Shown here one piece after another: positions 8,969 through 16,821 of a DNA stretch of 43,529 nt. Position numbers and translations under genes: made by a program. Location of the stretch: assembly GCA_020860515.1 (NCBI GenBank), contig JAJBUG010000034.1, positions 10,557 to 54,085 on the forward strand. The letters run 5' to 3'. Positions within the stretch are counted from its first letter, which is position 1, and each line of letters starts with the position of its first letter. The stretch is from Bacteroidales bacterium (GTDB taxonomy: Bacteria; Bacteroidota; Bacteroidia; Bacteroidales; Muribaculaceae). The notes under the pieces are model-generated. The model worked only from the letters and a program-made list of their open reading frames with translations. It ran no database searches and was not told where the DNA came from.

Positions 8969-9137
8969 TATTTTTACAATTGAAATTATACGTTCTTGTT
9001 TTTTCAATGAATGAGCCGCCGAACAATTCGTTGCGCAGCGAAGAATTGGACTTCGAAAGTGAGGGGTCGAAGTTGCTTTCGGCTTGGGTCATTCCCTTGT
9101 TACCCTTGAAATAAATTACTTGAAATTGACTTTTCAT
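8961..9137 (-). CDS. Small 58-residue hypothetical protein
   Basis: The frame opens with MKSQFQVIYFKGNKGMTQ and stops at 8963-8961, overlapping the downstream ATG by eight bases. It has its own promoter-like element 37 bases upstream (9181-9174). The promoter, the coupled overlap and a normal residue composition support a real gene. No family is recognised. Together with the 152-residue protein it forms a two-gene operon. Confidence 0.55.
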   Translation of the reverse strand: MKSQFQVIYFKGNKGMTQAESNFDPSLSKSNSSLRNELFGGSFIEKTRTYNFNCKNND

Positions 9138-9173
9138 GTTGTTTAATTTTTATGTTATACCCCAAACCCGATG

Positions 9174-9208
9174 CAAATTTACATAAAAAAGATTTTGCTT
9201 ATTTCAAA
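9174..9208 (-). promoter_or_regulatory. Promoter of the 58/152-residue gene pair
   Basis: On the minus strand TTTG (9208-9205), 23 bases, then TAAATTTG (9181-9174) resembles the Bacteroidetes promoter, with a spacer slightly longer than usual. Confidence 0.5.
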
Positions 9209-9583
9209 TGCCGAACGGACTGAGACCATTTAACACTAATTTAGCTCTTAGGGCCTTATGGCACACCCCGTTTGCCACACCCCAAAGTGACAGCCGTTAT
9301 TTTTGATGGCCGAAGTCTAACTTTCGCGCGAGCGTGCACATGATTGGAGGTCATCCAGTCAGAGATTGGAGGCATGCGTTTTTATGCAGATGCATCCAAA
9401 TGCATGCATTCGCATAAAATGCATTTGTTTACCCATTTCCACCCCGTCCGAGCTTGCTCGTCAAAGTGTGCAACTTCAATGTTCGATTTTTCGAACAGGG
9501 GATTAAGTTCCCCTGTTTGATTTTAAACTGTGCATTTTCTCCGCGAGCGGTTGAAAATGCTGAGCGGCGTCTGAGCCGCCTTT

Positions 9584-9599
9584 GCCGAGCAAGCTCGGC
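9584..9599. repeat. Palindromic motif also found at 41462 and 41512
   Basis: GCCGAGCAAGCTCGGC is a 7-bp perfect stem with a 2-base centre. The identical 16-mer occurs twice next to the ISAs1 remnant at the other end of the window. Confidence 0.6.
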
Positions 9600-9750
9600 T
9601 GGCTTCCTGCTTTGTTTCGGCTTGCGCTTAGTTCAGAGAGATAGGCTCCTAATATTATGGCATCCTGCTATACATTTCACCTTGCTCGGTACAAAAATCA
9701 ACATTTCCAGACCCGATTTTCGAGTCAAAACCCTCGCGATTTTACATCTC

Positions 9751-10045
9751 AAAAACAAGTTGAAAAACATCGTTGAACACCACTGAATTTCAAAAAATAT
9801 TCGCTCAAAAATCCGATTCTGGCATCCCAAAAATCGAGTTGAAAGACACTCAATCCGACCCAAAAGTTACCGAAATTTCCTCACTCAATCAACCTTTTTT
9901 GCCAGCCAAAAACGAACTGAAAAACGCCATCTGACACCCCAAAATTTCATGAATATTTCGCTTGAGAATCGGGTTTTCACACCCCAAAAATCGGACTGAA
10001 AACTACTAAAATAGAGCCCAAAATTGACGAAATTTAACGCTTAAC
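9751..10045. repeat. Degenerate ~78-bp tandem repeat
   Basis: Units start at 9751, 9829, 9908 and 9986 (spacing 78, 79 and 78 bases). Each begins with AAAAA followed by a variant of TCGRRYTGAAAAAC and contains a CCAAAAWTT block near position 31-40. The last unit is partial, and a diverged unit may precede 9751. Individual units are strongly diverged while the spacing is kept. Confidence 0.55.
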
Positions 10046-10094
10046 ATACAGCATTTGCTACCTACTATGTAACTCGTTTTTACTATGTTGTATT

Positions 10095-11508
10095 TCAATT
10101 ACTTTCATAAAGTTCTTTATCAAGCTTGTTAAGTGATGCAATCAGTCTTTTTCTTCGTTTTTCAAGCATTGTTTTTGTCGGTTGGCTAACCCTTGCTGGA
10201 TCGTATTCTGTCTGATGCTTTATCATATTGTATATGATGGTAGCTATGCGATGGGCTGTTGCCACATTCGCTTGACCTGCGCCAGAGTGGGATTTCATTC
10301 TCCTATAGAATGAACCAAGAGGATTATTTGAGCGAGCCAACGACTGAGCCGCTTGCCTGAGAGCTTGACCAACCTTGTTCTTGCGCTTCAACATCTTGCT
10401 TGAAAAGCATTTTTCCTCCCGATATCTTGTTGTTGGGAACCAAATTACACCATTTACAAAACTTCTTGGACGTGGCAAACTTATCAACAAAGCCTGGACC
10501 AAGTTCTGAAAGAAGTGCCAATGCTGTGCCGTGAGAAACCCCGGGTATTGCCATAAGATTTACGCCGAACGCTCTGAAGCAATGCTTTTCCACATTGACT
10601 CCCAAGGCGTTTTTCTTATAAGCCCTCTTCTTGGATTCTTTCATCACTTTCGATTGCTCGCATAGAGCCGACGACATAGCTTCGGCGCATTTTTCGATTT
10701 CTACATCACATTTTGATATCTTTGCTTGGGCGCATATGTAATCGTCGTAAGACATGGCCAATGCGAACATGTGGTCGTCATCCCATGTGCCTTCCAGTGC
10801 TGCCATTATTTCCTCTTTGCTTGCCTTGCAGTGTGAGTCCACATTCTCATAGAGCTTTTCGGAGCAGCGTTCGCCTTTGAGAATGGATTGGATTATTCTC
10901 AAGCCTGAAAGTCCGGCCACATTGCTGATTACTTCAGTCAGTTTGATGTTCATCAGCTCCTTGGCCTTTTGCATCCGCTGCACGGCTACCGCGGACATCT
11001 CCACGTACTGCTCTCTGAGTCTCGTGTAGGCCCTGAGCTTCCTTGACTGCGCATCCGACTGGTAGCACGGCTTGAACATACCATAGGCAAGAAGCACCAT
11101 AAGCCATTCCGCATCTTCTACATCAGTTTTCCTCCCGCACATGTTCTTCGCCTCGGCTGCGTTGACCAAGTAGACGTCGAAGCCTTCTTGCTGGAGCATT
11201 CGGAAAAGCTGGACCCAGTAAATTCCAGTTGATTCCATAATCACTTTTGAGATACGACATTCCTTGAGCCATGCGCATATGGCTTTAAGGTCTTTGGTGC
11301 AGCTTCCGAATGCACGGTTGTTTTCTTCGCAACGATCGGCTGGCACGCAGATTTGCATTAGCGAAGAACCGACATCGATTCCCGCCGAGTCGGGATTGAT
11401 GATTTTAAGACCTGAAAATTTCCCAGTCTGAGATTTTTTTGTTTCTTTGCTTCCATTCTGTAAGAGATGTAGGTTTTGTATTAAGACGGGGCTTGCCGAA
11501 ATTTGCAT
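10095..11508 (-). pseudogene. IS110-family transposase, frameshifted
   Basis: The first frame has the DEDD RuvC-like residues of IS110 transposases: D45 (GIDVG), E92 (MESTGIYW), D129 and D132 (RKTDVEDAEW). The C-terminal half follows with the PGVSHGTALALLSELG hairpin region. After ISGGK the product switches to a nonsense tail ending at 10324. The genuine C-terminus (SSKMLKRKNKVGQALRQAA onwards) continues in another frame to 10095. Removing one A from the A-run (plus-strand T at 10410-10414) restores a single product of about 470 residues. IS110 elements lack terminal inverted repeats, so the ends were not placed. It is either inactive or a homopolymer sequencing error. Confidence 0.85.
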
Positions 11509-11615
11509 ACTCTACTATACGGCCTGCTACGCCCAATGATATTTTCAACGAAGCCCGTAAGCCAGACTGAATAATGGGATCTGCCCATTGTGAATACGGC
11601 TTTTGTCTTATTCTG

Positions 11616-11623
11616 CAAAAGTA
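11616..11623 (-). promoter_or_regulatory. Promoter -7 element of IS110 transposase
   Basis: On the minus strand TACTTTTG followed by C fits TAnnTTTG, about 108 bases before the transposase ATG. The -33 region is weak. The 200 bases beyond it (11624-11825) show nothing recognisable. Confidence 0.35.
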
Positions 11624-11825
11624 CATCTTTTTTTGAAAGAGGTTCGAAAGAACTTCTTTTTATGTGATGGGAAAAGGTGCCAAGGGCAAGAGAGTTACCT
11701 TAAATTATTTTAGGGTCAAGACCCGATGGGGGACTGAATATTTACTTATTCATACCTTTAAGCATTAATGGTTGCTTTTTGAATGAAAAGATCATATGAT
11801 TGCTTCCCGTATTTGGGGTGACTAC

Positions 11826-12011
11826 TCATAAATATTTGCCCCAGTTGTTGCGGTTGGTGATAAGGGCTGTGAGCTTGTTGGGGTTGATGTCAGTGAAGTT
11901 GTCGCTGATTCCGGTGGCAACGAGAAACCAATCAACCAATTCCACATTCCTGAAAGCCTGTCCCCGGCTCTCAACATGCACCACCGGCGTAATATACTTC
12001 TTTGTTTCCAT
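11826..12011 (-). CDS. Small duplicated hypothetical protein, copy 1
   Basis: The 61-residue product (METKKYITPVVHVESRGQ...) is almost identical to the 70-residue protein at 14653-14865: 178 bases match with two differences. Copy 1 diverges after NRNNW and ends early, so it is probably the truncated duplicate. The sequence is soluble and Asn-rich with no known motif. It follows the Rpn-type remnant on the same strand, perhaps in one transcript from the promoter at 12381-12351. Confidence 0.5.
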   Translation of the reverse strand: METKKYITPVVHVESRGQAFRNVELVDWFLVATGISDNFTDINPNKLTALITNRNNWGKYL

Positions 12012-12012
12012 A
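11835..12012. repeat. 178-bp direct repeat, copy 1
   Basis: Matches 14689-14866 with two substitutions. It covers almost all of the small coding sequence and stops one base before its ATG. Confidence 0.9.
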
Positions 12013-12098
12013 GTAAAATTTCGTTTGGGGTGGGCTGGCGGCGGGTCACGGACGCAGCCGCTGCCACCTGGTTTCATTAGAGGCGAATTTTTGGTGAT

Positions 12099-12314
12099 TC
12101 AGAGCTTTTCGATTTCTTCGGCGGTGAGGCCGCTTGCCTGGGCTATTGCTTCGGTGGGGAAGCCCATGGCCTTAAAATTCCGAAGCAATTTGATGGTGGC
12201 ATGCTCTACTCCCTCGCCATATGCGACCTCGCGTTCGTGCTTCTGGTTGTATACGAAGCTTTCCGAGTCGGCAATGTAGCGTTGTTTCCTAAGGAGGGTC
12301 TCCAATTTAGCCAT
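12099..12314 (-). pseudogene. C-terminal fragment of an Rpn-type (PD-(D/E)XK transposase-like) protein
   Basis: The 71-residue product ends in an ALxxxLRNFKAMGFPTEAIAQASGLTAEEIEKL-like layout (helix, then AMGFPTEAIAQASGL, then EEIEKL). This is the usual C-terminus of Rpn recombination-promoting nucleases and related putative transposases, which are about 300 residues long. The N-terminal nuclease domain is absent. It has a near-perfect promoter, so it is probably expressed and may be a retained small gene rather than dead debris. The start at 12314 (MAKLETLLRKQRY) is preferred to an upstream ATG at 12353 because the promoter overlaps the latter. Confidence 0.55.
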
Positions 12315-12350
12315 AGCTATGAGATTTGAAGGTGAGACATTCAGGTACAG

Positions 12351-12381
12351 CAAAGTTACTGCTTTTTACCTTAAAAACAAA
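12351..12381 (-). promoter_or_regulatory. Consensus Bacteroidetes promoter
   Basis: On the minus strand TTTG (12381-12378), 19 bases, then TAACTTTG (12358-12351) fits the consensus exactly. The 21 bases 12350-12370 (gcaaagttactgctttttacc) recur at 14523-14543. Confidence 0.65.
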
Positions 12382-12410
12382 GAAAACCTACCAAAAGAAC
12401 ACCCATCCCC

Positions 12411-12441
12411 TTTGAAAATCCAAAAATTGGCCGTAAATTTG
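12411..12441 (+). promoter_or_regulatory. Promoter of higBA
   Basis: TTTG (12411-12414), 19 bases, then TAAATTTG (12434-12441) fits the consensus exactly. It lies 21 bases before the toxin ATG. Confidence 0.65.
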
Positions 12442-12462
12442 CAGTAAAATTTACTGGATGAC

Positions 12463-12786
12463 ATGAATGTAACATTCAAAGATCCTGACTTGAAAACAAT
12501 CTATGATGAGGGCACCATCTCTCATGGTAGATACAAGATCTTTTGTCGTAATGTAAAGTTGGTTCAGGGCTTTATCAGGGCGGTTGACTTGATGATTGAT
12601 GCCACAAGTACTGAAGACTTGAAAATCTTTAGTTACCTTCATTACGAAAAATTGAAACACGAAGAAAAAAGTTCAATTCGAGTGTTGAATGGATATGTCC
12701 ATAGATTGTTATTTACAGAAAATGAACATGGTATTGAAGTTGAACTATTAGAAATAGACGATAAACATTATGGAAAGAAAAGATAA
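12463..12786 (+). CDS. higB: HigB-type toxin (RelE/ParE superfamily)
   Basis: The 107-residue protein follows the HigB plan: a start strand VTFKDPDLKTIYDEG, a helical middle with IDATSTEDLKIF, then a YEKLKHEEKSSIRVLNGYVHRLLF segment and a C-terminal strand ending in DDKHYGKK. These proteins are ribosome-dependent mRNA interferases. The gene overlaps the antitoxin by 17 bases and has its own promoter, the usual toxin-first order of higBA. The C-terminal HxYGKKR fits the catalytic basic/His residues of the family. Activity is inferred from family. Confidence 0.85.
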   Translation: MNVTFKDPDLKTIYDEGTISHGRYKIFCRNVKLVQGFIRAVDLMIDATSTEDLKIFSYLHYEKLKHEEKSSIRVLNGYVHRLLFTENEHGIEVELLEIDDKHYGKKR

Positions 12787-13249
12787 GCAATTGGTGCCAT
12801 ATAGAGCTACACATCCTGGAGAAATTGTAAGGGAGGAGTTAAAGGAACGCAAAATCTCGACAAAGGATTTTGCGAAGCAGATAGGCATTCCTCAAACCCA
12901 CCTCAATGATTTTCTGCATGGACGTAAAAATATGACTGAAGAGTTAGCTCATAAATTGGAGTGCGCTCTTGGCATTGATGCGGCATTTTGGATGCGATTC
13001 CATCAGAGATACTTGCAAAATTCACGCATCATTGCAGAGCGTAAACAGAAAGATCGGCCTCTGAATATGATAATCCTCAAGGCAATGAACGAACAAGGCT
13101 ACTCTTCGGAGCAGGTTGCCCAACTTGTAGGTGTAGATTCTAAGAGGATTGACGCCTACACCACTGGCAAAGCCATCCCATCGCTGAAAGTTGCGGGCAT
13201 CCTTTGTACAGTACTCAGCATTGCCCCATCAACAATGCTGGGCCTATAG
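12770..13249 (+). CDS. higA: HigA-type antitoxin with extended C-terminus
   Basis: The 159-residue protein starts with the HigA hallmark RATHPGEIVREELKERKIS followed by an XRE-type helix-turn-helix (about residues 29-60, with IGIPQTHLNDFLHGRKNMTEE). Typical HigA proteins are 90-110 residues. Here about 55 extra residues (105-159) form what looks like a second helix-turn-helix (GYSSEQVAQLVGVDSKRIDAYTTGK). It should neutralise HigB and repress the shared promoter, possibly with broader DNA contacts because of the second domain. It is translationally coupled to higB. Confidence 0.85.
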   Translation: MERKDKQLVPYRATHPGEIVREELKERKISTKDFAKQIGIPQTHLNDFLHGRKNMTEELAHKLECALGIDAAFWMRFHQRYLQNSRIIAERKQKDRPLNMIILKAMNEQGYSSEQVAQLVGVDSKRIDAYTTGKAIPSLKVAGILCTVLSIAPSTMLGL

Positions 13250-13302
13250 CCTATATTCATTATTGAGCCTTTGCTCTTTTCTCGGCTTCGCGGCGCATTG
13301 AT

Positions 13303-14463
13303 TTATCTCCCAATCAACCTCAATAGTTTCAGGGCCTGTGGGGTGAGGTAGGGCCTCAGCTTGTCGTAGGGGATGACGTAGTGGAACGTGCCAGCCACAA
13401 ATCCGGCGATTTGGTAATACTGGAAAGTGAAGGCCACCCCCTCATCGGTCAGTGCGCCGTCAGGAAATTCGGGCGCATCTTTCTGGTCGTTCAACATTCG
13501 GTTACACCAATCGTTATAGTGATATTCCACACCCTCGGCATCCAAGCCATTAGGATACCATTCCAGAAGAACAGGATCTTTGGCCGCCATGCTATAAAGC
13601 AGATGCTTTACCGCTTTCATCGACCCTTTCTTGAACAGATAGTCATTGTTGATTGGGCAATCGTTGGCTATGTCGTAGCTCAGCAAGTTCACGGTGAAGA
13701 GTGGGTGCAAGTAACCCATATTGTTTATGCCGAAGCCGCTGTAGGTGACAAACCGCTCGTTGGCGATGCGAACTCGCAGGTCAAGGCTGCTGTAGGATGT
13801 GCGCAGACCAATCTCCTCGCTGCAGTATTCGCTGAAATACCTGTTCGCTGCATAGCGTGCCTCAGCCTCAGCAAAATTGGGAATGATCTTGTCGTCAGCG
13901 GCGCTTGATGCTTTGGGCACATAATTCCGGTAAAGCGTATGCACTAATTCCGAGTGCTCAGTCAGATCCCGGTATCGGTCGATCAAATGGCACAGCCATC
14001 GCCACACCCCAGGGTTGTCGGTCGGGTATTCCAGGGTCAGGTAGAAAGTGCCGTACCAATCCTCTCGGCCCTTGTTCTCATACTTCTTCTTTATGCGCGC
14101 GAATCCATCGAGCGGCACATCGAAAGCCTTAATTTTTTCCACAATCTTCTGGTCGGTGTGTACGAAGACCTGCCGCCTCCCGCCCATCAGATCCACAGTG
14201 CACTGCTTCTTGCTCCAATCCAGCTTTGCGAAAGGATCATCCAGCAGAATATCCTTGCCGTAGACAATGCAGGTCACATCGCTTTTTGATTCCGTGGCAA
14301 ACCCGAAAGCCTTCCCACCAATCATCGCCGCCGTATCCATCGGCTCCAAATACCCCACTTCCTCCTCCTCATCATCAGCATATATGCTTGGCGCGTACCA
14401 GCTCGCTCCAAAAATCAGCAGAGCTGACATCACTGCTCCTGTTTTAAAAATTGATCTTCTCAT
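13303..14463 (-). CDS. Exported DUF3298-like protein
   Basis: The start at 14463 gives a 386-residue product with a signal peptide (MRRSIFKTGAVMSALLIFGASW, likely cleaved near YA-DDEEEE). The C-terminus (VAFTFQYYQIAGFVAGTFHYVIPYDKL) resembles DUF3298, the C-terminal domain of RsiV and PdaC-like envelope proteins. The middle has paired aromatic residues and scattered Cys. It is probably periplasmic. It lies at the 3' end of the long minus-strand gene array but has its own -7 element (14531-14524), so it may be transcribed separately. The upstream in-frame ATG at 14526 lies within that promoter and is rejected. Confidence 0.8.
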   Translation of the reverse strand: MRRSIFKTGAVMSALLIFGASWYAPSIYADDEEEEVGYLEPMDTAAMIGGKAFGFATESKSDVTCIVYGKDILLDDPFAKLDWSKKQCTVDLMGGRRQVFVHTDQKIVEKIKAFDVPLDGFARIKKKYENKGREDWYGTFYLTLEYPTDNPGVWRWLCHLIDRYRDLTEHSELVHTLYRNYVPKASSAADDKIIPNFAEAEARYAANRYFSEYCSEEIGLRTSYSSLDLRVRIANERFVTYSGFGINNMGYLHPLFTVNLLSYDIANDCPINNDYLFKKGSMKAVKHLLYSMAAKDPVLLEWYPNGLDAEGVEYHYNDWCNRMLNDQKDAPEFPDGALTDEGVAFTFQYYQIAGFVAGTFHYVIPYDKLRPYLTPQALKLLRLIGR

Positions 14464-14494
14464 TTGCGAATGTAAATTATAGATTACTTGTAGC

Positions 14495-14656
14495 CTAGGC
14501 CGTAGCACCACATGCAAGTACTGCAAAGTTACTGCTTTTTACCGGATTATACCACCCCGCGCGCAAATCCTGCGCCCTCTCTCTGACGAAGGTGCCAACC
14601 AACTCCCTGATTAGCCCCTCAATCACATCGCGCGGCACATCCTTATAGCTCATCAT
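14495..14656 (-). CDS. Small 53-residue hypothetical protein
   Basis: The frame starts MMSYKDVPRDVIEGLIRELVG and overlaps the stop of the upstream 70-residue gene by four bases (ATGA). This coupling supports it as a real gene. It ends at a TAG, 32 bases before the DUF3298-like ATG. Its 3' half contains the -7 element used by that gene. The predicted structure is a single amphipathic helix, and no family is recognised. Confidence 0.5.
   Translation of the reverse strand: MMSYKDVPRDVIEGLIRELVGTFVRERAQDLRAGWYNPVKSSNFAVLACGATA
14524..14531 (-). promoter_or_regulatory. -7 element before the DUF3298-like gene
   Basis: TAACTTTG on the minus strand, inside a 21-base block identical to the promoter at 12350-12370. 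The -33 TTTG present there is replaced by TGGT here, so it may be weaker. Confidence 0.45.
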
Positions 14657-14865
14657 ATGTTCAACAGCTTAAGACCTGTGGGGTGCGATTTGCGCCAGTT
14701 GTTGCGGTTGGTGATAAGGGCTGTGAGCTTGTTGGGGTTGATGTCAGTGAAGTTGTCGCTGATTCCGGTGGCAACGAGAAACCAATCAACCAATTCCACA
14801 TTCCTGAAAGCCTGTCCCCGGCTCTCAACATGCACCACCGGCGTAATATACTTCCTTGTTTCCAT
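14653..14865 (-). CDS. Small duplicated hypothetical protein, copy 2
   Basis: The 70-residue product (METRKYITPVVHVESRGQ...) is the longer copy of the duplicated gene. It ends NWRKSHPTGLKLLNI, where copy 1 is truncated. It is coupled to the 53-residue gene downstream and lies 50 bases after the Tyr/Lys-rich exported protein, with no promoter-like element between. Function is unknown. The near-perfect nucleotide identity with copy 1 means recent duplication or gene conversion. Confidence 0.6.
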   Translation of the reverse strand: METRKYITPVVHVESRGQAFRNVELVDWFLVATGISDNFTDINPNKLTALITNRNNWRKSHPTGLKLLNI

Positions 14866-14866
14866 A
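14689..14866. repeat. 178-bp direct repeat, copy 2
   Basis: Matches 11835-12012 with two substitutions. Confidence 0.9.
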
Positions 14867-14915
14867 TGTTCGATAATTATACTTCTTATATTTGGAAATT
14901 GGGTATGGGGTCTCG

Positions 14916-15275
14916 TTACTTCGCTTTCCGTAAGGCCGACTCGGCCTTGCGGAGGTAGGTTGCCGCCTTGTCACGTGCGTTGCTGGCCTTGTGGGTGTAG
15001 CCTTGGACCTTATCTGTGTTGTTGCGGGCACTTTGCTGGCACGATTTGGCTCGGTCGTAATTCTTCCTTTTCGTATAATACTCAGCATCGCGCAGATGCT
15101 TCTGCGCCTGCTTATTGTAATACTCCGCCTCCTTGTCGTATCGGCTTGCCTCTTTCTCGTAATACTCCGCCTCGCGCTGGTACAGCTGCGCCTGTTTCAG
15201 ATAGTAATCCCTATCCGCCGCCATTCCCGCCAGTGCCACAGCCATAGCCATCAATAGTATGAGTAGATGTTTCAT
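14916..15275 (-). CDS. Exported coiled-coil protein with YY/Q-rich heptads
   Basis: The start at 15275 gives 119 residues with a clear signal peptide (MKHLLILLMAMAVALAGMAA). The mature part is one long helix of repeated AEYYEKEAS/AEYYNKQAQ-type units rich in Tyr, Gln, Ala and Lys, likely an elongated periplasmic or surface coiled coil. It lies 7 bases after the preceding gene, so it is co-transcribed. An upstream in-frame ATG (15305) would overlap that gene and bury the signal peptide. No family is recognised. Confidence 0.75.
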   Translation of the reverse strand: MKHLLILLMAMAVALAGMAADRDYYLKQAQLYQREAEYYEKEASRYDKEAEYYNKQAQKHLRDAEYYTKRKNYDRAKSCQQSARNNTDKVQGYTHKASNARDKAATYLRKAESALRKAK

Positions 15276-15282
15276 TTTCAAA

Positions 15283-15858
15283 TCAGTCACGTTCGTCAAA
15301 TTCAATTGTATCGAGCAGGGAATTCACTACCTCCTCATCGGAGCCTTGAAAATCGATCTGATTATCATTGGCATCGAGAATGATGTAGTTATGTTCAGTG
15401 CATATCTCCTTCAGCGTTTTGACTATCTTTTGATAGTCAACAGGTGGAACATTATCTGAAACGAATATTATTCGTTTCCATCCCTCAGCCCTTAGGCGCT
15501 CTACAATTGGATGGCTATCCACATCAATGGGTGGCTTCCACCACATAAGGATTACCCAAGTTGTGGTTCCAAGCACAATAGCTGACAGCACACCAATTGC
15601 CGTGAATGTCAGCAGAGGGATTATTGCCACAATCAGAGGTATCAGCCATTTCGAAGTTTTTATGGAGCTGTTACCACTTTTGCAATCGTTGCAAACAGGA
15701 ATGCCCACATTGGCATCGAGATAGTAGAGGGTGGAATCAGGAAAGCCCTCTTCATAGTACACCTTATATTGAAGCCCCTTTCTATATATAAGGGTAGATG
15801 CGGGTTTGCCGCATCTACCACATTTGCACGAGTCAATAATTTGGGGGATAATTTTCAT
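15283..15858 (-). CDS. Zinc-ribbon membrane protein
   Basis: From the ATG at 15858 the product is 191 residues. Residues 11-16 (CKCGRC) and 56-59 (CNDC) form a split zinc ribbon. Residues 71-106 hold two adjacent hydrophobic helices. The remainder is a soluble alpha/beta domain with a strand-rich core (KRIIFVSDNVPP) and an acidic C-terminus. The longer frame to 16080 is Arg/His/Pro-rich, overlaps the next gene in an unlikely way, and is rejected. A cytosolic zinc ribbon anchored by a hairpin is plausible; the function is unknown. Confidence 0.7.
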   Translation of the reverse strand: MKIIPQIIDSCKCGRCGKPASTLIYRKGLQYKVYYEEGFPDSTLYYLDANVGIPVCNDCKSGNSSIKTSKWLIPLIVAIIPLLTFTAIGVLSAIVLGTTTWVILMWWKPPIDVDSHPIVERLRAEGWKRIIFVSDNVPPVDYQKIVKTLKEICTEHNYIILDANDNQIDFQGSDEEVVNSLLDTIEFDERD

Positions 15859-15938
15859 CCTTACATGGCGAAGCACCAAACAAAGATTGAGATGATGCTG
15901 GCAATGGTCCCGATGAGATTGATGTTCACAGCAAAGGG

Positions 15939-16337
15939 TTACCAAGCTTTCAGACCATGATGCTGGGGCGAGTGGCCGCAGGTGTGGCCGTGGCCATCGC
16001 TGTTGCGGCAGTTGCCCTCGTAGGTGCCATTTTGATGGCGGTAGCCCCAGTATCCTGAACAGCCGCTGCACTTGTCGCACTTGAACTTAGTCTTTACATA
16101 AGTGCGATAGCGGTCGCCCGATGCGCTGTTCACCGTATATGTGGCAGTCGATTCGGTTGGCATCTCTAATTCATCGAAAGAGATTCCCTCCACATCAGTA
16201 TCGGCAGGGGTTTCCACAACAGCCTTAGACTCATCAATGGCCTCAGTATTATTGCTCGCCGTGTTCTTTTCCGATTGGCTGCACGAAACCATAAATGCTC
16301 CGATGGCCAAAACAAGTGAAAAAAGTAATTTATTCAT
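15939..16337 (-). CDS. Small Cys/His-rich lipoprotein
   Basis: The 132-residue product begins with a lipoprotein signal (MNKLLFSLVLAIGAFMVSC, lipid Cys at 19). A Ser/Thr/Glu-rich linker follows, then a C-terminal Cys/His-rich segment of about 50 residues (CDKCSGCSGYWGYRH, later HGHTCGHSPQHH) that could bind metal. It is likely anchored in the outer membrane. It sits 36 bases after the upstream gene with no obvious promoter, consistent with the same transcript. No named family is recognised. Confidence 0.75.
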   Translation of the reverse strand: MNKLLFSLVLAIGAFMVSCSQSEKNTASNNTEAIDESKAVVETPADTDVEGISFDELEMPTESTATYTVNSASGDRYRTYVKTKFKCDKCSGCSGYWGYRHQNGTYEGNCRNSDGHGHTCGHSPQHHGLKAW

Positions 16338-16373
16338 AATGTATTAGTTTATGGATTTATATCATGTACGTGA

Positions 16374-16811
16374 TTAATAGTTGCCTGTAATGCAGTTATA
16401 GGCGGGTTCTGTGTCCTCGCCGATGTAATTGTAAGTTGCCGCCATTTGTGTGTACATGCCCATCATGCCAAAGACATAGAACACTTGCATTCTCATCTTG
16501 TCGGCTGAGAAGACAGCTCTCTGATAAGTGGTCATGGGCATAGTGGGGCCGCTTGAGCCAGCATATACGTACACAATGTTGCCGTACATGTCGCTTCCTT
16601 GCAAACGCCACACAGTGTTGTCGAGCATGTGGCATGTCGACATATCATTGCTCCATTCCACCCACAGGGCCGAATTGGTTGGAGATGCATACACTGGGCC
16701 TTGGGCCGATTGTCCCACGGTTTCCATGTGCATGAAGCTGCGAACCAGTTGTGCCTGAGCCGAGAACAATCTCGACAGGCAAATAATCATGGCGATAATA
16801 ATTTTCTTCAT
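16374..16811 (-). CDS. Small exported hypothetical protein
   Basis: From the ATG at 16811 the product is 145 residues with a signal peptide ending SAQAQ. The mature domain is Met-, Thr- and aromatic-rich and probably all-beta. The longer frame to 16961 would run into the upstream GTPase gene and is rejected. The 10-base gap to that gene supports co-transcription. No function is recognised. Confidence 0.7.
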   Translation of the reverse strand: MKKIIIAMIICLSRLFSAQAQLVRSFMHMETVGQSAQGPVYASPTNSALWVEWSNDMSTCHMLDNTVWRLQGSDMYGNIVYVYAGSSGPTMPMTTYQRAVFSADKMRMQVFYVFGMMGMYTQMAATYNYIGEDTEPAYNCITGNY

Positions 16812-16821
16812 TGTTTCATAC

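Larger units (their letters stand above)
9209..10094. other. Long gene-free stretch with repeats
   Basis: Nearly 900 bases hold no convincing gene on either strand. The left half contains short palindromes, including CGAGCTTGCTCG near 9450 and GCCGAGCAAGCTCGGC (9584-9599). The right half is a degenerate tandem repeat (9751-10045). It borders the IS110 remnant and looks like accumulated mobile-element debris. Confidence 0.5.

Noticed and set aside
9751..10045. CRISPR array
   Set aside because: The ~78-bp units are diverged along their whole length with no constant repeat and variable spacer pattern, and no cas gene is present in the window.
14825..15088. 87-codon minus-strand frame overlapping the exported coiled-coil gene
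   Set aside because: It is an out-of-frame shadow of the coiled-coil gene with Arg/Thr/Pro-rich composition.
15859..16080. N-terminal extension of the zinc-ribbon membrane protein
   Set aside because: The extra 74 residues are Arg/His/Pro-rich and overlap the lipoprotein gene. The Met at 15858 directly precedes the conserved-looking domain.
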